A DNA stretch of 64,000 nt, taken from NCBI RefSeq assembly GCF_003387075.1, contig NZ_QUMQ01000001.1:8184001-8248000 (forward strand), written 5' to 3'. A program made the translations under genes and the position numbers. The stretch is from Asanoa ferruginea. GTDB taxonomy: Bacteria; Actinomycetota; Actinomycetes; Mycobacteriales; Micromonosporaceae. Below, piece after piece: positions 30,437-40,609 of the stretch. The notes beneath the pieces were generated by a model that searched no databases, was not told the origin of the DNA, and saw only the letters and a program-made list of their open reading frames with translations. Every line of letters starts with the position of its first letter. Within the stretch, counting starts at the first letter, position 1.

Positions 30437-31813
30437 ATGCTGTCCGCCGTGACAGCCCCCAAACGCACCGACGACCTCCGCGTGATGCCGTGGTGGTATG
30501 TGCTCGTCGGCGTGCTGCTGGCCATCGCCCTCGGCTGGCTGGTCCTCGACTGGTTGCTGGCCGAGGCCAACCGCGCCACCAGCATCGACACGCGGGCCAC
30601 GCTGCGGGTCGACGCGATCCGCACGGCCCTGACCGTGGTGGCCGGCACCGGCGGCGGCCTGGCCCTGCTGCTGGCCGCACGCCGGCAGTGGCTGAGCGAG
30701 CGGGCCCAGCGCCACCAGGAGTTCACCGCCGGCCGCGACCACTCCCACCGCGAGCTCGTCCAGGCACACACCGAGCGGGTCGCCGCGACCACCCACAAAA
30801 ACCAGGAGGAGCAGGCCCGCCTGGCGGAATACGACGCCACCGAGCGCCGCGTCACCGACCTGTTCACCAAGGCCGTCGACCTGCTCGGCAGCGACAAGGC
30901 CGCGGTCCGGCTGGGCGGCCTCTACGCACTGGAGCGCCTGGCACAGGACAACCCCCGCCACCGCCAGACCGTGGTGGCGGTGGTCTGCGCCTATTTGCGG
31001 ATGACCGACGGCACTCCCCCGGCCGGCGACGACGAGATCCGCCGCAGCGCACAACGCCTCCTCACCCGTCACCTGCACGCCGATCAGGCCGACGCCTGGT
31101 GGCCGGAGGTCCGGCTCGACCTGGCCCACACCCGTTTGACCAACTTCGACGCGAGCGGCTGCACCCTGATAGCGGCCGACTTCACCGGGGCTCAGTTCGC
31201 CGGCGACGCCCGCTTCGTGGGCGCCCACGTGGAGGGCGGGGTGACGCTATCGGGCGCGACGTTCGACAACGCCACCTTCGACGAACTGACCACAGCGGGC
31301 GCCTTCGTCCTCGACGGCGCGCGCTTCTCCGGCGCGGCCACCTTCGCCCGGTCCCGTTTCGGCGGCGAGGTGTCCGCGCGTCGCGTCGTTTTCCAGGGCG
31401 CATCGTTCGCGGAGGCGGCCTTCGAGAAGACGGTGACGCTCGACCACAGCACCTTCGCCGACACGACCTCGTTCCGCAGGGCCACGTTCCATAGTGGATT
31501 CTCGATCGAGCGCGGCTCATTCGCGGCCTACGCCGGCTTCCGCACGGTCACCTTCGAAGACATGGCGTTCTTCCGCTGGACCGCCTTCCACGGCGACGCC
31601 TATTTCGAAAACGCCACCTTCGGCGGCGCGGTGAACCTCGGCCGGGCCGAGTTCCACGGCCGGGCCAGCTTCGCCGGCGCGACGATGCGCCGCCGCCCCA
31701 ACATCGACCACGTCCGCGCCGCGGCCGACCAGGCCCACGTCTGGCCCGCAGGCACCACCACAGAGAAGGAAGACGACCACTGGATCGTCCTGATCGACCA
31801 CCACCCCGCCTAG
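30437..31813 (+). CDS. Membrane-anchored pentapeptide-repeat protein
   Basis: 458 residues. Two N-terminal transmembrane helices (about 18-42 and 60-78), a charged probable coiled coil (RAQRHQEFTAGRDHSHRELV and onward), a conserved block TKAVDLLGSDKAAVRLGGLY, then from about residue 230 a right-handed beta-helix of pentapeptide repeats with Phe every five residues, such as TFDNATFDEL and ARFSGAATFARSRF. The block before the repeats recurs in many actinobacterial pentapeptide proteins. Function is unknown; the repeats form a rod-like surface in known structures. An alternative start is the GTG at about 30450. Confidence 0.9.
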   Translation: MLSAVTAPKRTDDLRVMPWWYVLVGVLLAIALGWLVLDWLLAEANRATSIDTRATLRVDAIRTALTVVAGTGGGLALLLAARRQWLSERAQRHQEFTAGRDHSHRELVQAHTERVAATTHKNQEEQARLAEYDATERRVTDLFTKAVDLLGSDKAAVRLGGLYALERLAQDNPRHRQTVVAVVCAYLRMTDGTPPAGDDEIRRSAQRLLTRHLHADQADAWWPEVRLDLAHTRLTNFDASGCTLIAADFTGAQFAGDARFVGAHVEGGVTLSGATFDNATFDELTTAGAFVLDGARFSGAATFARSRFGGEVSARRVVFQGASFAEAAFEKTVTLDHSTFADTTSFRRATFHSGFSIERGSFAAYAGFRTVTFEDMAFFRWTAFHGDAYFENATFGGAVNLGRAEFHGRASFAGATMRRRPNIDHVRAAADQAHVWPAGTTTEKEDDHWIVLIDHHPA

Positions 31814-32145
31814 GACACCAGCCACGCGTTCCGCAACGGTCGGCACGGTCCGCGGCGGCGGGGCGCGGCCAGCAATGCGGGCCGCACCCAACCTGCGGCC
31901 ATCTGGAGCGACAGATCTGTCAAAGAAGAATCGACTCAACAGATACGGCGCCCCGGATCGGGCCAAGTCCGTGTCCTTCTGAAGCAGGTGCGGCCTCCTC
32001 GGCACCAACCGCGCCGGCAGGAAGCGCCTGATGCGGCTCCTCGTCGGCTCTGCACCGCGTGACGGGACGGCCAGGTCCGTGGGGAGAAAGGCAGCTCGTC
32101 GCGATCGAACGGGACCACCGCGTAGCGGGCGCGGGAGAGCGATGG
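31814..32145. other. 332-bp spacer without a gene
   Basis: Lies between convergent genes. No frame with coding bias, no clear terminator hairpin and no repeat seen. A weakly AT-richer stretch occurs near 31910-31945. Confidence 0.5.
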
Positions 32146-32724
32146 TCAGGTGTGTAGGCGCGAGCGGGGACCGTAGCGCTTCGCCAGCGCCACGCCGCCG
32201 ACCAATGCGGCCAGGACCGCGAGGGTGGCCAGCACCGCGGCCGTCGTGCGGCCGCCGCTGGGCTTCGTCTGGTCCGGGGCGGTCGGCAGGCCGACCAGCA
32301 GGGCGGCGTCGCCGGCCTGGCCGTTGTCACACTCGGCGACCAGGTCGTAGCTGCCGGGTGCGGCGTCGGCCGGCACGCGGTAGGAGACGCGGAAGGCGCC
32401 CGGGCCGCCGGCCGGGTAGGGCGCCAGCGGCAACTCCGGCGGGCCGCCGAACGGGGTCACGTCGACGCTCGCCGAGGTCGCGCGGGTGCCGCACCAGACG
32501 TCGATCACCGTGGTCCGGCCGGGCATCGCCTTGGGCGCGAACACCGTCGCGTCGGCCGCAGCCGGAGCGGCGCCGGCCAGGACGAAGAACGAGACCACGG
32601 AGACGCCGAACAGGGCTACCCCGGAGGCCAGCCGGAGCCGGGCCGGCGGGCGGTCGGCGGTGGCGGTCCGACGCCGCGCGCTGGCAGCATCCGCCGCCGC
32701 GAGCGACGCTTCCTGATCGCGCAT
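32146..32724 (-). CDS. Secreted, C-terminally membrane-anchored protein of unknown function
   Basis: 192 residues from the ATG at 32724, which has GGAGG 6 nt upstream; a longer frame to 32751 lacks this. The N-terminus contains a long signal-type region with a hydrophobic core (SGVALFGVSVVSFFVLAGAA) and a likely cleavage near APAAADA. The exported middle (VIDVWCGTRATSASVDV, GAFRVSYRVP, YDLVAECDNG) has two cysteines and an Ig-like beta pattern. A Pro/Lys linker and a C-terminal transmembrane helix (TAAVLATLAVLAALVGGVAL) with a short basic tail suggest surface display. No family recognised. Confidence 0.75.
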   Translation of the reverse strand: MRDQEASLAAADAASARRRTATADRPPARLRLASGVALFGVSVVSFFVLAGAAPAAADATVFAPKAMPGRTTVIDVWCGTRATSASVDVTPFGGPPELPLAPYPAGGPGAFRVSYRVPADAAPGSYDLVAECDNGQAGDAALLVGLPTAPDQTKPSGGRTTAAVLATLAVLAALVGGVALAKRYGPRSRLHT

Positions 32725-33076
32725 TCCGCACCTCCGGTAGCCCCAGGACACCAGAAAAGCGCGGCTAACAGCTCAATTCAGGCAATCAGCCCCAGCGGGG
32801 CACGACTCCACATAAGATTTTCGGGCCGCCGTCCAGCTTGGCGCACGCCGTGGCAGCCAGGACAAAGCCGGCATTTCTTGCGTACCCGATGGATCGTCCA
32901 TTACGGATAAACATGATCGCCACGCCACCCCGCTGCGAATGAACGGCAAGGGGCGATCCGGCAACGGATGTCCGCCGAGCCGAGCCCGCGCTCATCCGCA
33001 CGGCCCCCGTTGCTCCACCGTTCGACCGAGGCGGTGGCTTCGGCCCCGATTGCGACTGGACGCTTCCGAATTGCCA

Positions 33077-33113
33077 GGCTTGTCCGCGCGTGCATGGGCT
33101 TGACGGACAAGCC
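33077..33113 (+). other. Long stem-loop in the 5' leader
   Basis: Perfect 10-bp arms GGCTTGTCCG (33077-33086) and CGGACAAGCC (33104-33113) enclose a 17-nt loop. It lies 130 bp upstream of the muralytic-like gene and may be a regulatory RNA structure or a terminator of upstream transcription. No riboswitch class recognised. Confidence 0.5.
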
Positions 33114-33181
33114 GGTATGGCACCTTGCCGGCCCGAGCCCTCCCGGGGTCGTCCCGCCTGACTAGGTGGGTCCCCTACAAA

Positions 33182-33197
33182 TGTGGCGCAGGCCACA
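33182..33197 (+). promoter_or_regulatory. Candidate CRP-type operator
   Basis: TGTGGCGCAGGCCACA is a perfect dyad with the half-site spacing of CRP sites (TGTGA, six bases, TCACA), though the fifth base of each half differs. It is 45 bp upstream of the GTG start of the muralytic-like gene. CRP control of cell-wall resuscitation genes is known for Mycobacterium tuberculosis rpfA; transfer to this gene is inference. Confidence 0.35.
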
Positions 33198-33242
33198 AAT
33201 CTGGCCGGTCAAACCTGGGCGAGCCCTGTCTAACCTCTTCGG

Positions 33243-34223
33243 GTGCCGCGCAAGGACATAGGAAAACATCGACATGACGGAATTAGCCCGACTACCCGTT
33301 CGGTTGAGGTCACCCCAGGCGGTCAGCCAACCGGACGCCATAGACGAGAGATCGAGTCGACCGAGCTGACCAAGCTGCGGACCCGACTCAAACCGATTTT
33401 CGCCACGCCCGCCGCGCGTGTCGGCCTCGTTGCCGGTCTCGTGTGTTGCCTCGGCCTCGCGGCCGCGGTGGAGACCCGCGACGCCGGCTCACCGGCCCGC
33501 ACCGCCACCTCGGTGGCGGCCGCGGAACAGGCGGCGGCCCAGGCCGCCGCGAACCGTTCGCTCGACGAGACGCAGCAACGCGCGTCCCGGTCGAGCGTCC
33601 GCGAGGCGTTCACCCCCCAGCAAGCCCCATCCCCCACGCCGACGGCCACGACCCCCGCGCCGCCGGCACCCACCAAGACCACTCCCCCAACCCGTAAGCC
33701 AACCCCCCGCAAGACGACGCCCACCAAGCGGGCGACCACCCCCACCAAGAGGGCCACCACGGTGGCGCCCAAGCCGAAACCGGCCGTAGTCGCGCCGGTC
33801 GCGGGCCTGACCCAGGCCCAAATGAACAACGCCGCCACGATCGTCAAGACCGGCGTCAGCATGGGGATCCCCCAGCGCGGTCTGATCGTCGCGATCGCGA
33901 CTTCGATGCAAGAGAGCAACCTGCTCAACCTGGCCAACACCGGCCTGCCGGAGTCGCTGAACTACCCCAACGAGGGCACCGGGTACGACCACGACTCGGT
34001 CGGCCTGTTCCAGCAGCGCACCAGCAGCGGCTGGGGCACGGTGCAGGAACTGATGACGCCGGCGATCTCGGCCCAGAAGTTCTTCAACGCGCTCGAGCAG
34101 ATAATCGGCTGGCAGAACATGTCGATCGCCGGCGCCGCCCAGGCCGTGCAGGTCTCCGCGTTCCCCGACGCGTACGCCCAGCATGAACTGGCCGCCACCA
34201 CGGTGGTGCAGGCGCTCACCTGA
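33243..34223 (+). CDS. Exported lysozyme/transglycosylase-like protein
   Basis: 326 residues. A basic cytoplasmic N-terminus (about 60 residues), one transmembrane or signal helix (ARVGLVAGLVCCLGLAAAV), an Ala/Gln-rich segment, then a Pro/Thr/Lys-rich linker based on TTPTKRA, and a C-terminal globular domain of about 140 residues: LTQAQMNNAATIVKTGVSMG, AIATSMQESNLLNL, DHDSVGLFQQR and AYAQHELAATTVVQAL. The conserved Glu in MQESNL and the G-L-F-Q-Q segment resemble lysozyme-like muralytic domains in actinomycete and phage proteins. Probably acts on peptidoglycan; the enzyme class is inferred. Confidence 0.75.
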   Translation: MPRKDIGKHRHDGISPTTRSVEVTPGGQPTGRHRREIESTELTKLRTRLKPIFATPAARVGLVAGLVCCLGLAAAVETRDAGSPARTATSVAAAEQAAAQAAANRSLDETQQRASRSSVREAFTPQQAPSPTPTATTPAPPAPTKTTPPTRKPTPRKTTPTKRATTPTKRATTVAPKPKPAVVAPVAGLTQAQMNNAATIVKTGVSMGIPQRGLIVAIATSMQESNLLNLANTGLPESLNYPNEGTGYDHDSVGLFQQRTSSGWGTVQELMTPAISAQKFFNALEQIIGWQNMSIAGAAQAVQVSAFPDAYAQHELAATTVVQALT

Positions 34224-34245
34224 CCGAGCCCACTCAAGGGTGTTT

Positions 34246-34275
34246 GACCCGGGCGGCCATCCGGCCGCCCGGGTC
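34246..34275 (+). terminator. Strong hairpin terminator between convergent genes
   Basis: Perfect 13-bp stem GACCCGGGCGGCC with loop ATCC and then TTCTCGTTCTC, 23 bp past the stop of the muralytic-like gene. Being symmetric, it can also serve the DivIVA-like gene that ends 24 bp further on the other strand. Confidence 0.85.
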
Positions 34276-34298
34276 TTCTCGTTCTCGGGATGCGGCGT

Positions 34299-37139
34299 TC
34301 AGCGGATGACGGCCGTACGCCGGCCCCGCAGGCGCGGCCACCGCCCCTTGCCCTTGCCGTCCTTGTCGCCCTCGCCGGCTTCCGCGTTCTCGGCTTCGTC
34401 CGTCTCGTCGCCGCCGCTTTCCTTGGCGTCGCTTCCCTTCGCGGCGTTTCCCTTGGCTTTGCTCCGCTTGGCCTTGGCGCCGGGTCCGTCGTCGGTCTCG
34501 TTGCCGTCGTCTGGCGTGGCCGGGGTCGCGGACCTGGGTGTCTTTGGGGTAGTCGTCGCTTCCGGCTTACTGGCGGCGGGGCGACCTGTGCCGGACTCGG
34601 CCGCTGGTGCCCCGGAGCGCAGCGTAGGTAGCTGCGCCGGCGCGCCGTTGTCGCCGACGTCCGCCTTGGCGGACAGGCCGCGCGGCCCCGGAGGTTCATC
34701 GTGCGGGGGCAGCGGCACGTCGGTGCTGGTCGCCCTACCAGCGACGCCGTTGCTTGGCGTGCTTGCGGCTCGTGGGCCGTTTCCTACCGGTACCTCCGAC
34801 GCCCGACGGGCGGCGGTATGGCCACTTGGGCTTTTATCCGCGTTCTCGACCGCCTTGCCGTTGCCCGAAGCCCCACCGGCCGGCTTGCTGCCGCCGTTAC
34901 CAGAGCCGCCCGCGGACTGGCCGTTACCGGACGAGCCGCTCTGCCGCGACCCGCCGTCGCCTGGCCGGCTGCCACCGCTGTGTGCCGGTCGCCCGGCGCC
35001 GCTGTTGCGGCCATCTCCGTTGGCGGGCCGTCCGCTGTTCGCACCGGTCCGGCTGCCGCGCCCACCGTTGGCTGCGCTCCCGGCTCCCCGGCCGGTGGCC
35101 GGAGCGCCGGACCGGGCACCATCGGCCGCCGCCGGAGCCCCAGCGGCAGGGCCGCCGGCCCCGGCCCGAGGGCCGTTTGCCGCGGCAGCGCCACCAGCGC
35201 CCGCCGCCGCTCCCGCACGAGAGCCGTTCCCGGCCGCCGCGCGACCGTTGCCCGACCCGGCCGAGCCACCCGCTGCGGCACCGGAATCGCCGGCCGCAGG
35301 CCGGACACCGTTGCCCCCCGTTGCGGCACCAGCCGCACCGCCGGCCGCCGGACGGCCACCGCTGCCGGCCCCCGCCGAACCACCCGCGTTGCCACCCGCC
35401 GCCGCACCACCAGCGCCACCCGCGGCAGGCCGGACACCGTTGCCAGCCGTTGCGGCACCAGCCGCACCGGCGTTAGCGGACGCCGCCGGACCGCGCGCTG
35501 CGCCACCGGCAGCACCGCCACTACTCGCCACACCTGCCGCGCCACCCTGGGTCGCGGCTGCGCTACGCGCACCGCCCGAAGAAGGCGCACCAGCGTTGCC
35601 GGCAGTTGCCGCCCCGCCCTTGTTCCCGCTGCTCGCGGGACCAGCACCACTGCCCGAGGTCGCAGGCTTGGCACCGGCCGCCGAGCCCTTACCGCTCGCC
35701 GCGGCGCCATTAGGCGTCGACGCGGCACGCGAGTTGGCTGCCGGCTGCCCGACGTACCCGTTGGAGCCCGCCTGCCCAGACCCGCCCGAAGCGGCGGCAC
35801 CGGCCGCCGGGGCCTTCGCCCCGTTCGGGCTCGAAGCCGGCCGCGGCGCACTGCCGTTGGACCCCGCCTCACCAGACCGAGCCGCCGCACCCGCGGCAGG
35901 CGCCTTCCCACCGCTGGGGCTCGAAGCCGACCCAGCCGCAACGCCGCCGGAACCAGCCGACCCGCCAACACGGCCACCGGAGCCAGCCGGCCCGCTACCA
36001 TTCGCCGCCGCGGGAGCCTTGCCACTGGCCGGCAAGGCCGCCGCACCGTTGGAATTCGCCTGACCCGCGGCGGCACCGGCAGCCGGGGCCTCACTCGGGC
36101 TCGAAGCCGGCCGCGGACCGCTGCCGTTGGAGCGCGGGCTCCCGGCCGCAGCCGGAGCGCCCCCCGGCGCCGCGGCGCTACCCGCCGCCGCACGATCAGC
36201 CGGCGGCTGCACGCCGCCCCCGGCCACACCGGCACGACCGGTGACCTTCGGCGCGGCGCCACCGTTGGGCGAGGGCTCCGGACCCGCGTTGCGGCCCTTG
36301 CCCGCCGGTGCGTTCGGCTTGGCGTCCTTGCCCGACCCACCCTTCGAGCGAGCCTTGCCCAACAGGCCACCCTTGCCGAACAGGCCACCCTTGCTCGGCT
36401 TCTCCGGCGGGGTGGGTTCGCTGACGGGGACGGCGTCGCGTACGGGCGCGATCTCGCCATTGACCGGCGTCGGGGAGGGGCGTCCCGACGGGGTCGCGTC
36501 GTGTTTGCCGGCTGCGGCGTTGCCCTTCACGGCGGCCTGGCCGGACTCCTGGTGGTGGGCACCGTCGTTGCGTTGCGGTGCGCCCTTGGCAACCGGCGCC
36601 GTGCCGGTCGCCCGGACGTTCGCGGCCTTGCTCCCGGCCGCCGCACGGCCTGTCTTGGCGGGCGCGGCGGCGGCGGGGGTTGCCTCCATGCCCACGGCCG
36701 CGCCGGCCGGCGCGGGCTCGAAGCTGATCTGCGCGAGGACCTTCTCCGCGCCGTCCTGGCGGCGCCGGCGAGCCGCGAGGGCGAGCTCGAAGTCGCGCCG
36801 CGCCTTCAGCGCGTCGTTGTAGGCCTCGGCCCGGATGCGCTGCGCGTCTTCGCGGGCCTTGGCGAGCGTCTCGCGGGCCTCGGCGACGATGTCGGCCGCC
36901 TCTTCCTCGGCGAGCGTGACCATCTGCTGGATGCGGAGGGTGTTGCGGTAGACGGCCGGGCGGGCGCGCAGCATCTCGTGCAGGCGCTCGGCCTCGGCGC
37001 GGACCATGCCCAACTCGACCCGCATGCCGGCGGCGCCCTCAGCTTGCGCCGTCGCGCTCGCGAGTTGCTCGCCCAGATCCAGAAGGCAACTGTCGACCTC
37101 GTCGCGGTCGTAGCCGGATTCGACGATGGAGAAGTCCAT
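34299..37139 (-). CDS. DivIVA-like coiled-coil protein with a giant low-complexity tail
   Basis: 946 residues from the ATG at 37139 (GGGGG about 7 nt upstream); an upstream ATG at 37181 would add 14 residues. Residues 1-150 are a DivIVA-like N-terminus (DFSIVESGYDRDEVDSCL) and a charged coiled coil (ERLHEMLRARPAVYRNTLRI, then EEEAADIVAEARETLAKARE). From about 155 to 880 the protein is almost only Ala, Gly, Ser, Pro and Asn with scattered Lys/Arg; a basic patch (FGKGGLLGKARSKGG) recurs early in the tail and the C-terminus is mixed-charge (AKRSKAKGNAAKG, then WPRLRGRRTAVIR). DivIVA proteins mark cell poles in actinomycetes. The tail should be disordered. Other frames are also open here because of base composition. 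Confidence 0.8.
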   Translation of the reverse strand: MDFSIVESGYDRDEVDSCLLDLGEQLASATAQAEGAAGMRVELGMVRAEAERLHEMLRARPAVYRNTLRIQQMVTLAEEEAADIVAEARETLAKAREDAQRIRAEAYNDALKARRDFELALAARRRRQDGAEKVLAQISFEPAPAGAAVGMEATPAAAAPAKTGRAAAGSKAANVRATGTAPVAKGAPQRNDGAHHQESGQAAVKGNAAAGKHDATPSGRPSPTPVNGEIAPVRDAVPVSEPTPPEKPSKGGLFGKGGLLGKARSKGGSGKDAKPNAPAGKGRNAGPEPSPNGGAAPKVTGRAGVAGGGVQPPADRAAAGSAAAPGGAPAAAGSPRSNGSGPRPASSPSEAPAAGAAAGQANSNGAAALPASGKAPAAANGSGPAGSGGRVGGSAGSGGVAAGSASSPSGGKAPAAGAAARSGEAGSNGSAPRPASSPNGAKAPAAGAAASGGSGQAGSNGYVGQPAANSRAASTPNGAAASGKGSAAGAKPATSGSGAGPASSGNKGGAATAGNAGAPSSGGARSAAATQGGAAGVASSGGAAGGAARGPAASANAGAAGAATAGNGVRPAAGGAGGAAAGGNAGGSAGAGSGGRPAAGGAAGAATGGNGVRPAAGDSGAAAGGSAGSGNGRAAAGNGSRAGAAAGAGGAAAANGPRAGAGGPAAGAPAAADGARSGAPATGRGAGSAANGGRGSRTGANSGRPANGDGRNSGAGRPAHSGGSRPGDGGSRQSGSSGNGQSAGGSGNGGSKPAGGASGNGKAVENADKSPSGHTAARRASEVPVGNGPRAASTPSNGVAGRATSTDVPLPPHDEPPGPRGLSAKADVGDNGAPAQLPTLRSGAPAAESGTGRPAASKPEATTTPKTPRSATPATPDDGNETDDGPGAKAKRSKAKGNAAKGSDAKESGGDETDEAENAEAGEGDKDGKGKGRWPRLRGRRTAVIR

Positions 37140-37216
37140 TAGCTCGCCCCCAGGTAGCCAGTCGTTTCCCCTCCCGGCCATCCTCCCGAGGCATAACCCG
37201 TTTCGGGCCGTTTTGC

Positions 37217-37228
37217 GGAATTAATTCC
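37217..37228 (-). promoter_or_regulatory. AT-rich 12-bp palindrome upstream of the DivIVA-like gene
   Basis: GGAATTAATTCC is a perfect palindrome about 80 bp upstream of the start, conspicuous in very GC-rich DNA. It could be a regulator site or include a -10 region. No known regulator is assigned. Confidence 0.35.
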
Positions 37229-37264
37229 ACATTGGCCCGCGGTCGGGTGTGTCGACCTGACAGC

Positions 37265-37594
37265 TCAGGAATCGTCGCTGAGCAACGTGTCCAGCCCACT
37301 GATCTTCAGTACCCGAGCCACGACCCCCCGCGCGCCCGTCAACCGCAGGGAACCCCCGGCCGCCGAGCTGAGATGGTGGCCCCGGATGAACGCAGACATC
37401 CCGGTCGAGTCACAGAACGTCACATCATGAAGATCAATGACAATTGTCGTACGCCCATCGCCCACCACCTCGTCGATGCGTTCACTGAGGTAGGGGGCGG
37501 TGCTCAGGTCGAGCTCCCCCGCGAGCCGCAAAACCACCACATCGGGCCGGTCCACCCGGCTCACCCTCAATGTGACGGAGGCGTCGTCGATCAT
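37265..37594 (-). CDS. STAS-domain anti-sigma factor antagonist
   Basis: 109 residues from the ATG at 37594 (AGGG 5 nt upstream). A complete STAS fold of the SpoIIAA/RsbV type: VVVLRLAGELDLSTAPYL, the strand IVIDLHDVTF, and the phosphorylation loop CDSTGMSAF with Ser63 as expected phospho-acceptor. Such proteins release sigma factors by binding an anti-sigma kinase when unphosphorylated. No kinase or sigma partner is adjacent; the neighbours are the DivIVA-like gene (125 bp downstream) and the glucokinase gene. An upstream GTG at 37600 is too close to the AGGG. Confidence 0.92.
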   Translation of the reverse strand: MIDDASVTLRVSRVDRPDVVVLRLAGELDLSTAPYLSERIDEVVGDGRTTIVIDLHDVTFCDSTGMSAFIRGHHLSSAAGGSLRLTGARGVVARVLKISGLDTLLSDDS

Positions 37595-37978
37595 TGCCAC
37601 CCTGCAAGCATATAACCCATCCCGACCGCCCGCGCCACGGGCACGAGCTCCGTTACCAGCCGGTTACGCGCGCCCGCGACCGGCCGATTCACCGCCCATT
37701 TCGCACGCTCGATCTGGGACGATCACACACCACACCGTATCCGGCCCCACCCGGCCCCATCGCCGAGGTGACCGTCGCACCTAGCCCCGCCCAGCGCCGA
37801 CCAGACGGCGGGACGAGCCTGACGTCGGAGCCCGTCGAGACACGCCCTCTGTCCTATCCGGACACTACAGCGTCACACCCAGATCTCGACACACCCGATC
37901 CACAGTGGATGAGGTGGATCGGTGGCGGACGTCGCTGGCGGGGTGCCGCCGCGCGACACCCCGCCATCCGACAATCGC
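37595..37978. other. Spacer between the STAS and glucokinase genes
   Basis: No coding frame with bias. It contains two hairpins near the glucokinase stop: 37895-37922 (9-bp arms CCGATCCAC / GTGGATCGG) and the terminator listed next. The AT-containing motif GGTTATATGC (minus strand, about 37617-37608) just upstream of the STAS start could be part of its promoter. Confidence 0.45.
37937..37965 (-). terminator. Hairpin terminator of the glucokinase gene
   Basis: Perfect 9-bp arms GGCGGGGTG and CACCCCGCC with an 11-nt loop, starting 14 bp past the glucokinase stop codon. No U-tract. Confidence 0.65.
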
Positions 37979-40534
<2,556 letters not shown>

Positions 40535-40568
40535 GAACTCACGTTACGCCCGGGGCGATTGCCGCGCA

Positions 40569-40607
40569 GGGTTTCCCGCCGGCAGCCCGCCGGCGCCCGG
40601 AAAACCC
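40569..40607 (-). terminator. Imperfect hairpin between the membrane-protein gene and ppgK
   Basis: Outer arms GGGTTT / AAACCC and inner arms GCCGGC / GCCGGC form a long imperfect stem directly after the membrane-protein stop and 35 bp before the ppgK ATG. It may terminate or attenuate transcription. Confidence 0.45.
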
Positions 40608-40609
40608 AC

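Larger units (their letters stand above)
32725..33242. other. 518-bp leader region upstream of the muralytic-like gene
   Basis: No convincing gene; the minus frame 32786-33196 lacks codon bias. It contains a strong 10-bp inverted repeat and a dyad just before the GTG start, listed separately. I looked for the c-di-AMP (ydaO) riboswitch that often precedes actinobacterial cell-wall hydrolase genes and could not find its conserved segments. Confidence 0.5.

Noticed and set aside
32786-33196. 136-codon minus-strand ORF in the leader region
   Set aside because: No codon bias, no ribosome-binding site, no motif; overlaps the hairpin and dyad of the leader.
32725-33242. Possible c-di-AMP (ydaO) riboswitch before the muralytic-like gene
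   Set aside because: The conserved segments of that class could not be found; only a generic stem-loop is present.
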